Shown piece by piece: positions 17,210 to 26,488 of a stretch of DNA of 64,000 nt. Under the pieces are notes generated by a model. It made no database searches. It was not told the origin of the DNA and worked only from the letters and a program-made list of their open reading frames with translations. The stretch's first letter is position 1; the number at the start of each line of letters is the position of its first letter. The position numbers and the translations under genes are program-made. Source of the DNA: Kitasatospora indigofera (GTDB taxonomy: Bacteria; Actinomycetota; Actinomycetes; Streptomycetales; Streptomycetaceae); the NCBI RefSeq assembly GCF_014655955.1, contig NZ_BNBO01000007.1:124001-188000 (forward strand), in the 5' to 3' direction.

Positions 17210-18844
17210 TCAGCTGCAGGTGATGCTCAGCGAGCTGTTGGCCTTGCAGGTGCGGGTGGCGCTGTCGTTGGCCGCCGCGGGGTCGGCCGGGACGCTGGCG
17301 GTCCGGGTCGCGGTGACGGCGAACGTCCGGTAGGTGAGCAGGCTGACCGGGACGGTGAAGTGCCGGGTCACGCTCGCGCCGCTGGCCACGGCCGGCAGGG
17401 TGCAGGTCACCTTGCCGGCGGCCGCCGTGCAGTCGGTCGAGGTCGCGGTGGTCGGGGAGGCCAGCGGCACCGAGACGGTGCCGGAGGTGAGCTTCGAGGG
17501 GCCGCGGTTGGTGACGGTCAGGGTGTAGTCGACCCGTCCGCCGAACAGCGAGGTCACCGGCGTCGCGGTGAGGGCGACGGCGAGGTCCGCCTGCTCGGTG
17601 TAGGTGTAGCGGTCGCCCTGGACGGCGGGGCTGACCCCCTCCGGCGTGGTGACCCGGATGTCGACCGTCCCGGCGGCGCCGGCCGGCGCGGTGGCGGTGC
17701 AGCTGGTGGCGGTGCACGAGACGGCGGTCGCGGCGGCGGTGCCGAAGGTCACCGCGGTGGCGGTGGCCAGGTTGGTGCCGGTGACGGTGACGGCGGTGCC
17801 GCCGGTGACCGGGCCGGTCGCGGGGCTGACCGCGGTGACGGTCGGGGTGGGCCGCGGGATGTCCAGCACGCTCACCGCGCCGGCGCCGAAGTCGGCCAGG
17901 TAGCCGCGCTTGCCGTCGGGGGTGATCGCCAGTCCGTACGGGTTGGTGCCGACCGGCAGGGTGGCGCTCACCGTGTTGTCGGCGGTGGCGATGACGCTCA
18001 CCGTGTTGTCGTCGTAGTTGCTGACGAACGCCTGCCGGCCGTCGGGGGCGACGGTGACGGCCAGCGGGTTGGCGCCCACGGCGATGGAGCCGGTGGCGGC
18101 ACCGGCGGCGGTGTCGATCACCCCGACGCTGTGGTCCTCCCAGTTGGCGGTGTAGATCCGGGCGCCGTTGGGCGTGACCGCCAGGTCGAACGGGGTGCTC
18201 GGGACGGTGATGGCGCCGCTCACCGTGTTGGTGGCGGTGTCGACGACCTGCACGGCCTTGTCGCCGGGGACGGCGACGTAGAGCTTGTGGCCGTCGGGCG
18301 AGAGGGCCAGCCCGTGCGGCTCGGTGCCGACCGGGACGGTGGCGCTCACCGTGTTGCCGGCGGTCTCGATCACGCTGACGGTGTTGGCGTCGGCGTTGCT
18401 GACGTAGACGTGCCCGCCGTCCGGCGCGACCGCCACGTCGAAGGGGCCGGCGCCGACCGGGACGGTGGCGCCGACCGTCCGCGCGGTGGTGTCGATCACG
18501 CTGACGGTGTTCTCCGCGGAGTGCGTCAGGTACGCGTGCTTGCCGTCGGGCGCGACGGCGACCGCGTAGGAGCCCGAGCCGGTCTCCACGGTGGCGGCGA
18601 CGGTGCCGGCCGCGGTGTCGATGACCTTCACCGCGCCGGTGCTCTGGCTGGTGACGTAAGCCTGGGAGCCGTCGGGCAGAACCGCCACCCCGGCGGGGTA
18701 GGGGCCCACTTGGATGGTGCTGGTCACGGTGGGCGGTGCGTCCGCGAACGCCGCGCCGGCCGGGCACGTCACCAGCGCTCCCACGGTCAGACCTGTCGCC
18801 AGCAGGGCCGTCCAGGGTTTGCGGAACGAACGACGTGTCCTCAC
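17210..18844 (-). CDS. Secreted YVTN beta-propeller protein with IPT/TIG and DUF11-like domains
   Basis: A 544-residue exported protein. The signal peptide (1-34) ends around AFA. Residues about 38-330 are seven YVTN-type beta-propeller repeats (each with a VAVxPDGxxAYVxN and NTVSVIDTA motif). Residues about 333-412 are an IPT/TIG immunoglobulin-like domain (VTAVSPATGPVTGGTAVTV). Residues about 420-530 are a DUF11-type beta domain. The C-terminal region has paired cysteines. It is a likely cell-surface or extracellular binding protein with no catalytic motif. Confidence 0.9.
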   Translation of the reverse strand: MRTRRSFRKPWTALLATGLTVGALVTCPAGAAFADAPPTVTSTIQVGPYPAGVAVLPDGSQAYVTSQSTGAVKVIDTAAGTVAATVETGSGSYAVAVAPDGKHAYLTHSAENTVSVIDTTARTVGATVPVGAGPFDVAVAPDGGHVYVSNADANTVSVIETAGNTVSATVPVGTEPHGLALSPDGHKLYVAVPGDKAVQVVDTATNTVSGAITVPSTPFDLAVTPNGARIYTANWEDHSVGVIDTAAGAATGSIAVGANPLAVTVAPDGRQAFVSNYDDNTVSVIATADNTVSATLPVGTNPYGLAITPDGKRGYLADFGAGAVSVLDIPRPTPTVTAVSPATGPVTGGTAVTVTGTNLATATAVTFGTAAATAVSCTATSCTATAPAGAAGTVDIRVTTPEGVSPAVQGDRYTYTEQADLAVALTATPVTSLFGGRVDYTLTVTNRGPSKLTSGTVSVPLASPTTATSTDCTAAAGKVTCTLPAVASGASVTRHFTVPVSLLTYRTFAVTATRTASVPADPAAANDSATRTCKANSSLSITCS

Positions 18845-19029
18845 AGAAGCCTCCGGGGCTCATCACATTCGGTAGGAGTGGTTCCGGTGGACACCGCAGT
18901 GCGTCGCCGGAGCCGGTGCACAGCGTAGGAGGTGTCCTGACGCCGGGTCAGAACGTTGGGTGGATTGTCGTTTAATGATTGAAGTTGAAAAGTCGTGAAA
19001 TTTGTGGGGCTGTTGGGAAACGGGCCCGG

Positions 19030-21921
19030 TCACGCCCGTTCGCGCGGCTCCCCCGGACCGGCCCGCAGGGCCCGCTGCAGCAGTTCGGCGAGGTGCAGCG
19101 CCCGCCGGCCGTCGCCGAGTTGGGCGATCTGCGTCCGGCAGCTGAAGCCGTCCGCCAGCACCACCGTGCCGGCCGCCGCGGCCCGGACCTCGGGCAGCAG
19201 CACCCGCTCCGCCACCGCGACCGACACCTCGTAGTGGCCGCGCTCGAATCCGAAGTTCCCGGCCAGGCCGCAGCACCCGGAGTCGAGCACCCGGTTCGCC
19301 AGCCCGATCCGGGCGTCGATCCGGCGGTCGGCCGCGGTGCCCAGCACGGCGTGCTGGTGGCAGTGGGTCTGGGTGATCGCCTCCCCGCCGGCCCGCGGCA
19401 GCTCCAGCCCGGCGGCGTACTCGTCCAGGAACTCGGCGAAGGTCCTGACCCGCTCCGCCACGGGCCGGCCGGCCGGGCCGAGCAGCTTGGGCACCTCCTC
19501 GCGCAGGGCCGCCGTGCAGCTCGGGTCCAGCCCGACCACCGGGACGCCCTCCGGCAGGGCCCGCAGGCTGCGCCGCATCACCCGGCGGGCGGTGTCCAGC
19601 TGCCCGGTGGAGACCCAGGTCAGGCCGCAGCAGACCGGCCCCGTCGGCAGCTCGACCGCGAAGCCGAGGTGCTCCAGCACCTCCACGGCCGCCCGCAGCA
19701 CCTCCGGCTGGAGGTGCTCGGCGAAGGTGTCCGGCCAGAGCAGCACGCGCTGCCCGCCGGCCGGGGCCGGGTGCGCGGCCCGGTGCCGGCGGAACCAGCG
19801 GCTGAAGGTCTCCGGGGGCAGCACGGGCAGCGTCCGGCGCCCGTCGACGCCCGCCAGCCGCTTCAGCGGGCCGGCCGCGGCCGAGCGGGCCACCCGGTTG
19901 GCCAGGCCCGGGGCGAGGGCCGTGCCGCGCAGCCAGAGCGGCAGCCAGCCCATCGACCAGTGCGAGGCGGGGCGCAGCCGCCGGCGGTGGTGCTGGTACA
20001 GGAACTCGGCCTTGTAGGTCGCCATGTCGACATGGACCGGGCAGTCGCTCGCACAGCCCTTGCACCCCAGGCAGAGGTCGAGGGCCTCCCGCACCTCCTC
20101 CGACCGCCAGCCGTCCGGCACCGCCTCGCCGCGCAGCATCTCCGCCAGCAGCCGGGCCCGGCCCCGGGTGGAGTGCCGTTCCTCGCCGGTGGCCATGTAG
20201 CTCGGGCACATCACCCCGGTGCTGGTGTCCACGCACTTGGCCACCCCGACACAGCGGTGCACCGCCTTGAGCAGGCTGCCGCCGTCCTGCTCGTAGGGCA
20301 GCGCCAGCGGCAGGTCGCGCACCGGGCCGTCGAAGCGCAGGTCCGCGTCGAGGGGGCGCGGGTCGACCAGGTTGCCCGGGTTCAGCAGGTTCTCCGGGTC
20401 CCAGATCCGCTTGAACCCGCCGAACAGGGCGATGATCCCCGGCGGGTACATCCGGGGCAGCAGCTCGGCCCTGGCCTGCCCGTCGCCGTGCTCGCCGGAG
20501 AGCGAACCCCCGTACGAGACCACCAGGTCGGCGGCCTGCTCAAGGAACTCCCGGAACACCCGGCCGCCGCGCGGCGCCGTCAGCGGGAAGTCGATCCGCA
20601 GGTGCACGCACCCCTCGCCGAAGTGCCCGTACGGGACGCCGCGCAGTCCGGACCGGCGCAGCAGCCCGCGCAGGTCGCGCAGGTAGTCGCCGAGCCGCTC
20701 CGGCGGCACCGCCGAGTCCTCCCAGCCGGGCCAGGCCTCCCCACCGCCGGGCAGCCGGGTGACGATCCCCGCGCCGGCCTCCCGGACGCCCCAGAGCTGG
20801 CGCTGCTCCGCGGGGTCGGTGACCACCGCGGCGGTGGCGGTCCGCTCCCGCCGGACGGCGTCGACCAGGGCGCGGGCGGCGTCCAGCGCCTGCGCCACGG
20901 TCGCGCCGCCGGCCTCCATGAACAGCCAGCAGTCGCCGTCCGGCAGCCGGTCCAGCGCGGGCGGCCGGGGGCCGGCCGCGAGCAGGGCGGCGATCAGGTC
21001 GCCCGACATCCCCTCCACCGTGAGCGGGCCCAGCGGCAGCAGCGCGGGCACGGCGTCCGCGGCCGCCGTCTCGTCCGGGTAGCCCGCCACCACCAGCACC
21101 CGGGCGGCCGGCTGCTCGACCAGCTTCACGGTGGCGCCGAGCAGCAGCGCGCAGGTGCCCTCGGTGCCGGTGAGCGCGCGGGCCAGGTCGTGGCCGCGCT
21201 CCGGCAGCAGGGCGTCGAGGGCGTAGCCGGAGGTGCGGCGCGGCAGCTGCGGCATCCCCTGGCGCAGGGCGGCCAGGTTCCGGTCGGCCAGCTCCTGCAG
21301 CGCCCGGTGGACCTCGCCGGGCCGGCCCGGCAGTTCGCGCAGCCGCCCGCGCGCGGCGGGGGAGAGCGGGCCGCCGACGGTCAGTTCGGTGCCGTCGGCG
21401 AGCAGCAGGTCGAGCGTCTCCACGTTGTCGGCGGTCCGCCCCCAGGCCACCGAGTGCGCGCCGCAGGAGTCGTTGCCGATCATCCCGCCGAGGGTGCAGC
21501 GGCTGTGCGTGGACGGGTCCGGCCCGAAGCGCAGCCCGTACGGGCGGGCGGCGGCCTGGAGGTCGTCCAGCACCGTGCCGGGCTCGACCCGGGCCAGCCG
21601 GCGCTCCGGGTCCACGGACAGCACCCGGCCGAGGTGCCGGCGGAAGTCGAGCACCACCGCGCCGGGCCCCACGGCCTGGCCGCCGATGCTGGTGCCGGCC
21701 CCCCGGGCGACCACCGGCACGCCGTGCTCCCGGCAGAGCGCGAGTGCCGCGCGGACGTCGTCGGAGTCGGCGGGTTTGACCACGCCGAGCGGCAACTGCC
21801 GGTAGTTGGAGGCGTCGTGGCTGTACACCGTGCGTTCGGCCGGCCCGAAGCGGACTTCGCCGCGCAGCGCGGCGGCGAGCGCCCGGGCCAGTTCGGTGCC
21901 GACGGCGGAGTGCTGGGTCAC
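19030..21921 (-). CDS. FAD-binding and Fe-S oxidoreductase (D-lactate/2-hydroxyacid dehydrogenase type)
   Basis: A 963-residue flavo-iron-sulfur dehydrogenase fusing a GlcD-like FAD domain to a GlpC-like Fe-S domain, the Dld/Ydij type that oxidises D-2-hydroxyacids such as D-lactate or D-2-hydroxyglutarate. FAD_binding_4 lies at about 45-190 (ARGAGTSIGG), then the FAD-oxidase C-terminal domain (about 220-510). The 4Fe-4S cysteines are C557/C563/C572 and C617-x2-C620-x2-C623-x3-C627. Two CCG-type domains follow, with DPSC and DSGCCG motifs. GTG start with GGGAGG 7 nt upstream. A minor AT-rich patch (18960-19010) lies downstream. Confidence 0.93.
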   Translation of the reverse strand: MTQHSAVGTELARALAAALRGEVRFGPAERTVYSHDASNYRQLPLGVVKPADSDDVRAALALCREHGVPVVARGAGTSIGGQAVGPGAVVLDFRRHLGRVLSVDPERRLARVEPGTVLDDLQAAARPYGLRFGPDPSTHSRCTLGGMIGNDSCGAHSVAWGRTADNVETLDLLLADGTELTVGGPLSPAARGRLRELPGRPGEVHRALQELADRNLAALRQGMPQLPRRTSGYALDALLPERGHDLARALTGTEGTCALLLGATVKLVEQPAARVLVVAGYPDETAAADAVPALLPLGPLTVEGMSGDLIAALLAAGPRPPALDRLPDGDCWLFMEAGGATVAQALDAARALVDAVRRERTATAAVVTDPAEQRQLWGVREAGAGIVTRLPGGGEAWPGWEDSAVPPERLGDYLRDLRGLLRRSGLRGVPYGHFGEGCVHLRIDFPLTAPRGGRVFREFLEQAADLVVSYGGSLSGEHGDGQARAELLPRMYPPGIIALFGGFKRIWDPENLLNPGNLVDPRPLDADLRFDGPVRDLPLALPYEQDGGSLLKAVHRCVGVAKCVDTSTGVMCPSYMATGEERHSTRGRARLLAEMLRGEAVPDGWRSEEVREALDLCLGCKGCASDCPVHVDMATYKAEFLYQHHRRRLRPASHWSMGWLPLWLRGTALAPGLANRVARSAAAGPLKRLAGVDGRRTLPVLPPETFSRWFRRHRAAHPAPAGGQRVLLWPDTFAEHLQPEVLRAAVEVLEHLGFAVELPTGPVCCGLTWVSTGQLDTARRVMRRSLRALPEGVPVVGLDPSCTAALREEVPKLLGPAGRPVAERVRTFAEFLDEYAAGLELPRAGGEAITQTHCHQHAVLGTAADRRIDARIGLANRVLDSGCCGLAGNFGFERGHYEVSVAVAERVLLPEVRAAAAGTVVLADGFSCRTQIAQLGDGRRALHLAELLQRALRAGPGEPRERA

Positions 21922-22042
21922 GGCGTGCCTCCCGGGGCGGGCGCGGCGGTCATAGTGCCGATGATCCCAGCCGGGGCGCCGGGGCGCGGGGCGGCCACCC
22001 CGGGCGGAGGCGACGGGGTGTCATGTGGCAGGCTGGGCAGGC

Positions 22043-22672
22043 ATGATCACCGACAACAGCGACCCGGCACGGGTCACCGGGCCCGGCGCGTACCTGGACC
22101 GGCTCCCGATCGGCCGGCGTCCGCAGCTGCGGGCGGACGGCGTCCAGGCCTGGGACATCTTCCCCTACGAGGGGGAGCTGCGGGTCAAGGTCCTGGACGA
22201 GCCGGTGCTGCCCGAACCGCCCCGGCAGGGCGAGGCCGGCGCCGAGGAGTGCGACCAGTGCGCCCGGCCGGACTCCGACTTCCTCTGGACGGACGAGCAC
22301 TGGCGGCTGAGCGGGCCCGACCGGCCGGCCGGGTTGCCAGCCATGGTGCTGCTCCAGCCTCGGGAGCACCACGACCTGGCCGACCTGCCGCCCGCCCGGG
22401 CCGCCGAACTCGGCGCGATGCTCCAGCGGACCGAGCGGGCCGTCCTGTCGCTCGGCGGGATCGCCCGGGTGCACATCGACAAGTGGGGCGACGGCGCGGC
22501 GCACCTGCATTTCTGGCTGATCGCCCGGCCGGAGGGCATGGCGCAGCTGCGCGGCGCCTGCCTGCCGCTCTGGAACGACGCGCTGCCCCCGGTGCCGGCC
22601 GAGGAGTGGGCCCGTACTGGCCGGCTGATCGCGGCCGCGATGGCGGCCGGGGGCGGCATCGCGCAGGTCTGA
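22043..22672 (+). CDS. HIT-like family protein
   Basis: A 209-residue protein resembling the HIT-like branch of histidine-triad nucleotide hydrolases/transferases. A CxxC pair (EECDQC) lies near 70-75. The triad-like motif HLHFWLI is near 153-159, where one of the canonical histidines is replaced by an aromatic residue. The reaction is therefore uncertain. The start is the ATG just after the divergent FAD gene's promoter region; the ribosome site is weak. Confidence 0.8.
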   Translation: MITDNSDPARVTGPGAYLDRLPIGRRPQLRADGVQAWDIFPYEGELRVKVLDEPVLPEPPRQGEAGAEECDQCARPDSDFLWTDEHWRLSGPDRPAGLPAMVLLQPREHHDLADLPPARAAELGAMLQRTERAVLSLGGIARVHIDKWGDGAAHLHFWLIARPEGMAQLRGACLPLWNDALPPVPAEEWARTGRLIAAAMAAGGGIAQV

Positions 22673-22724
22673 CGGCGGCGCGGCCGGATCCGGCGCCCCG
22701 GTCGCCCGCTGCCGGTCGGGGCCC

Positions 22725-23759
22725 TCAGCCGGCCGGCTCCGGGGCCCGGAGCCGGCCGGCCCGGGCGGTGACGGCGCCCCTGGCGATGTGGGAGAGCTTG
22801 GCGACCTCGAACGCCGGGTACGAGCCGCCCGCCAGCAGGGAGAACTTCAGCCCCTCCCGACCGGCCGGGCGCCGGTGCCCGGCCGGCAGGAAGCGCCGGT
22901 GGTGCTCGGCGGCGCGCTGGAAGAACTGCGGGCGCTCGGCCCTGGACACGCACCCGGCCAGGTCGAAGACGAACAGGTAGTGCCGGATCATCCGGTCGAA
23001 CAGGTGCGGGCGGACTGCCTCCAGGGCCGGTCTGGCGTCCAGCAGCTCGAAGCTGCGCTCGTACTGGCCGAAGAGGTCGAAGTGGCTGCTGCCGGGCGAG
23101 CCGGTGGGGTGCAGGGTGTGCCGGCGGCGCAGCTGGACGCACTCGCGGGGGAGGACGGCGATCCGCCGGGCGTCCATCAGCGCCTGCTGGACGACGGGCA
23201 CCTCCTCGTAGCGGCCCTCGGGGAAGGCCAGGGCCAGGTCGCTCCAGCGGGCGCGGTTGTGCAGCCGGTCCCAGCTGTGCGGAGGGGCGCCGAACAGTTC
23301 GGGGCGCGCCTGCGGTCCGAGGACGGCGCCGCCGGCGGTGCCCAGCTGCTGCTGCGCGCCGCCGGGCCAGTCGCGGCCGCCGTGCCGGCGGGTGTGGCCG
23401 AACAGCAGGACGTCCACCTCGCCGGTCTCCGCCAGGCGCTCGGCCAGCGAGTCGAAGGCGTCGGGCGGCAGGACGTGGTCGCTGTCCAGGAAGAGCAGGT
23501 ACCCGCCGCGGGCCCGGGCGGCGCCGGCGTTGCGGGCCCGGCCGATCCCGACGGCCGCGTTGAGGTGCAGCGCGGAGACGTTCGGGTGCTGGGCGGCGTA
23601 GGCGTCGGCCAGGTCCGCGGAGACCTCCGGGGAGCGGTCGGCGACCAGGATGACCTCGAAGTCGCGGAAGGACTGGGCGAGGAGCGATTCGAGGCAGTCC
23701 GTCAGCTGTTTCTGCTGGTCGTAGGCGGGGAGTACGACGCTGATCAGGGGTGAGGGCAT
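22725..23759 (-). CDS. Family 2 glycosyltransferase
   Basis: A 344-residue GT-A fold glycosyltransferase. The N-terminal nucleotide-binding strand SVVLPAYDQQ lies at about 7-16, the acidic cluster VILVADRSP follows, and the DxD-type metal motif LLFLDSD lies at about 90-96. The C-terminal 150 residues are not recognised. There are no membrane helices, and sugar donor and acceptor are unknown. The start is chosen at the first residue of the conserved fold; a stretch upstream in frame is low complexity. Confidence 0.88.
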   Translation of the reverse strand: MPSPLISVVLPAYDQQKQLTDCLESLLAQSFRDFEVILVADRSPEVSADLADAYAAQHPNVSALHLNAAVGIGRARNAGAARARGGYLLFLDSDHVLPPDAFDSLAERLAETGEVDVLLFGHTRRHGGRDWPGGAQQQLGTAGGAVLGPQARPELFGAPPHSWDRLHNRARWSDLALAFPEGRYEEVPVVQQALMDARRIAVLPRECVQLRRRHTLHPTGSPGSSHFDLFGQYERSFELLDARPALEAVRPHLFDRMIRHYLFVFDLAGCVSRAERPQFFQRAAEHHRRFLPAGHRRPAGREGLKFSLLAGGSYPAFEVAKLSHIARGAVTARAGRLRAPEPAG

Positions 23760-24110
23760 GCCGTGGAGGGTAGGAGCGGCCGCGTTCGCAGGCAACGGCC
23801 GGCGGCCGGCCGAAACTGACCATTCCCCGCCAAAAGGCACGGCGTGCGCCAGATCTTCACGCCGTGCGCCGCGGGCGTCCACCGGGGCCGCGCGCCGGGC
23901 GCACGGAACAGCGCACCCGACAGGCCGGCGTGCGCCCCCCGGGACGGCCTGGTCGGACGGTTGACCAGCGCGGATCCGGCCCGGCGCCGGATCATCCGTG
24001 TGCGGGTGGTCGGTGCACGGTCGGCCGGTGCACGGGGTGAGCGCAGGTGGCTCCCGGGGGCGGGCCGGGCACCGGGTGCCGGGTGCCCGGGAGCGGCCCG
24101 GGCGTCCGGC
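23760..24110. other. Gene-free stretch, nothing recognised
   Basis: These 351 nt lie between the glycosyltransferase (starting leftwards) and the end of the transglycosylase. They should contain the glycosyltransferase promoter, but I see no convincing promoter, hairpin or coding signal. A GGTGCACGG-type direct repeat occurs at about 24012-24036. Confidence 0.4.
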
Positions 24111-24809
24111 TCAGTACGCGTGGTGGACCTGCCAGAACTTCCACGCCCCGCACGGGCTGCCGTAGGTGGCGTTCATGTAGCTCAGGCCCCACTTGATCTG
24201 GGTGGCGGGGTTGGTCCGCCAGTCCGCGCCGGCCGCGGCCATCTTGGAGCCGGGCAGGGCCTGCACCAGGCCGTACGCGCCGGAGCTGGGGTTGGTGGCC
24301 GTCACCTTCCAGTTGCTCTCGCGTTCGATGATGTTGTTGAAGCACTGCAGCTGTCCGGCCGGCACGATCTGCGCGGCGATCTGCTGCGGGGTCCCCGTGA
24401 ACGCGGAGCCGCTGTTCAGCGCGGGGCGCTGCTGCGAGCGGGAGGCGGCCGCGGCGGCGTCCGCCTTCGCCTTGGCCTCGGCCTGCGCCTTCGCCTGGGC
24501 CTGCGCCTGTGCGGAGGCCGCGTCGGCCTGGGCCTTGGCGTCGGCGTCCGCCTGAGCCTGGGCGGCCTGGGCCGCCGCCGCGTCGGCCTCGGCCTGCTGC
24601 TTCGCGGCGGCGTCCGCCTCGGCCTGCGCCGACTCCTCCGCGGTCGGCGCCGCGGGGAGCGCGTCGACGGAGGCGCTGGTCACGGTGGTCGCGGCCGCGG
24701 CGGTGCCGCTGTCCTGCGGGAGGGCGAGCGAGAGGGTGGCGGCCCCGGCCAGCGCGATGGTGGTCACACCGGTGATCAGGGAGTTGCGGCGGGCATGGCT
24801 GAGCGGCAT
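24111..24809 (-). CDS. Secreted lytic transglycosylase-like protein with coiled-coil linker
   Basis: A 232-residue exported protein. A signal peptide (about 1-39) is followed by an Ala/Gln/Glu-rich coiled-coil (about 55-122), built from AQA/ADA repeats. The C-terminal domain is lysozyme/SLT-like (about 138-232), with catalytic glutamate candidates E162/E164 in IIERESNW and the GAYGLVQALPG loop. It resembles actinobacterial cell-wall lytic transglycosylases. The start at 24809 gives a clean signal sequence; the upstream extension is Arg/Pro-rich and not conserved. Confidence 0.9.
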   Translation of the reverse strand: MPLSHARRNSLITGVTTIALAGAATLSLALPQDSGTAAAATTVTSASVDALPAAPTAEESAQAEADAAAKQQAEADAAAAQAAQAQADADAKAQADAASAQAQAQAKAQAEAKAKADAAAAASRSQQRPALNSGSAFTGTPQQIAAQIVPAGQLQCFNNIIERESNWKVTATNPSSGAYGLVQALPGSKMAAAGADWRTNPATQIKWGLSYMNATYGSPCGAWKFWQVHHAY

Positions 24810-25363
24810 GGGGCGGGCGTCCTCTTCCGTCGGGCGTGGGACCGCGCCGGAGCGCGGGGCGGCCGGGCCCCTCGGGAGGAGGGGGCCGGCGCCGCTCCGC
24901 GGGACGGCGGTGACACCCCGGCTGCGGGACGGGGCGGGCAGGTGGCGCGGCGGTGGGACGCCTCGCGGCCTGGCGGCCTGCACATTCTTCGCAGAGCGCC
25001 GAGCGGGGAGCAAAATGCCCGGCTACTACGGCCGGTAGTGGACGCGGCGGTACCCGGCCGTAGCGGGGTGCGACGAATCCGGTTACCCGGAGTAGGGGAA
25101 TCGGGCGCCGGGCCGGCCCGGCCGGCGCCGCGTCCAGGGCCGGAAGTCACCTGGTGGCCCGCGCTCCCGCCCGGGGGCGCCCTCCCCCCGCCGCCCCGGC
25201 CGGCGGGCGGCGGAGGGAGGGCGGGGGATGCCCGGCACCCTTCAACGATCAGCGGTAGTAGTGCTGCGGGAGCCTGTGTCCGGCCTCACAGCGGGCCCGC
25301 GCCCCCGTGTCGCGGTGTCACCGCCCGCTCACCTTCGGTGGCACCGCCCGGACGGGTCCGGTG
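24810..25363. other. Gene-free regulatory stretch upstream of the transglycosylase
   Basis: A 554-nt stretch with no gene I can support. It contains the hairpin at 25178-25223 and a locally AT-richer part (24985-25100) with inverted CGGCCGTAG/CTACGGCCG-type sequences at about 25026-25062 (ctacggccg followed by cggccgtag). It is long enough for a structured leader of the transglycosylase gene. I looked for the c-di-AMP (ydaO) riboswitch, expected in front of many actinobacterial wall-hydrolase genes, and did not find its conserved segments. Confidence 0.4.
25178..25223 (-). terminator. Hairpin terminator after the EI24/CysZ-like gene
   Basis: A 19-bp inverted repeat with one mismatch (25178-25196 with 25205-25223) and an 8-nt loop lies about 140 nt past the stop of the gene ending at 25364. 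Confidence 0.65.
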
Positions 25364-26299
25364 CTACGGCGCGGAGCGGTAGGGATTGGCCTCCACCCCG
25401 CCCTGGTACGGGTTCCGCACCTGCGGGGGCTCGGCGTACGGGTTCTCGGGGCAGGCGCTCGCGAAGGCCTGGCCGCCGCGGTACGGGGCCCCGTCCGGGG
25501 CGTCGCCGGGGTGCTGCCCGGACCCGTCCGCCGCCGGGTCCTCCTCGCCGTCCTGGCCGGCGTCGACCGGGACGAGGTCCCGGGCCAGCAGGGTCGCGCC
25601 CGCGACCGCGCCCGGCATCGCCAGCACGGTGAGCAGCGGGACGAGGAACAGCAGGATCAGCGGCACGCCGAACCCGAGCGCCAGCGGGAGCCGGCGGCGC
25701 AGCAGCCGGATCCGCTCGGCCTGCGGCACGCCGCGCCGCTGCAGGGCCACCGCGGAGAGCTCGACGACCAGGAAGAAGCCGGAGACGCAGAAGCCGGCGA
25801 CCGGCACCACGGTCTGGCCGACCACCGGGATGAACCCGCAGGCGAACAGCAGGATGCCGAAGGCGAGCACCCGGACCAGGACGTACAGGCTGTCCCGGGC
25901 GGAGATCAGCAGCTCGCGCCAGAGCGGGATCTCCGGCTTGGCCGGTGCGCCGCCCTCGGTCTCGTCCACCTTCTCGCAGAGCGACTCGTAGAAGGGCTGG
26001 CCGACCAGCAGGGTCACGGCGGTGAAGGTGATCAGGGCGATCAGCAGGCCGCCGCCGAAGGTGATCGCCGCGAGCGCGCCGCGCAGCAGCCCCTGCCAGG
26101 GGGAGCCCCAGCCGTCGGCGAACGGGGTGGCCCAGGCGGCCAGGTCGTCGGCCCTGGTGCTCAGCAGCACCAGCGCCACGATGTACCCGACCAGGGTGAT
26201 CAGCGCGGGAATCATCCCGAAGCCCCACCAGCGGCCGTGTCGCGCCACCCACTTCTGGCCCTTGGCCAGGTACCCCATCCCCGCCACAAGATCTCGCAT
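25364..26299 (-). CDS. EI24 domain (CysZ-like) membrane protein
   Basis: A 311-residue membrane protein of the EI24/CysZ family, whose Escherichia coli member takes up sulfate. Four or more transmembrane helices lie between residues 25 and 235. The signature VGQPFYESLCEKVDE is at about 100-114 and FIPVVGQTVVPVAGF follows in the middle. The Pro/Asn-rich C-terminus (NPY repeats) is specific to actinobacteria. The start at MRDLVAG has no Shine-Dalgarno; a GTG 12 codons upstream is the alternative. Substrate unproven. Confidence 0.88.
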   Translation of the reverse strand: MRDLVAGMGYLAKGQKWVARHGRWWGFGMIPALITLVGYIVALVLLSTRADDLAAWATPFADGWGSPWQGLLRGALAAITFGGGLLIALITFTAVTLLVGQPFYESLCEKVDETEGGAPAKPEIPLWRELLISARDSLYVLVRVLAFGILLFACGFIPVVGQTVVPVAGFCVSGFFLVVELSAVALQRRGVPQAERIRLLRRRLPLALGFGVPLILLFLVPLLTVLAMPGAVAGATLLARDLVPVDAGQDGEEDPAADGSGQHPGDAPDGAPYRGGQAFASACPENPYAEPPQVRNPYQGGVEANPYRSAP

Positions 26300-26488
26300 A
26301 GGGGGAAGGGTAGGGGACGCCGCCGGACCGGTCACCTCAGGCCGGTCGCCTCGGGCCTGGGCCCACGGGCCCGCCGGGTCGCGCTGCCGGCCGGGCCCGG
26401 CCGGCGGTGGTCCTGACGACGCGTCCGGCCGCCCGCCCGGCCGGGGCGGGGCGGCCGGCCGGCCGGAGGCGGTGTGCCGGGGAACCGG

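Noticed and set aside
18979..22980. A 1333-codon open frame on the plus strand opposite the FAD/Fe-S oxidoreductase
   Set aside because: Its translation is Arg/Gly/Pro/Ala-rich with no domain, and it is fully antisense to a gene with clear FAD and Fe-S motifs; it is a product of high GC.
24810..25260. c-di-AMP (ydaO-type) riboswitch before the transglycosylase
   Set aside because: The conserved segments expected of that riboswitch were not found on the minus strand.
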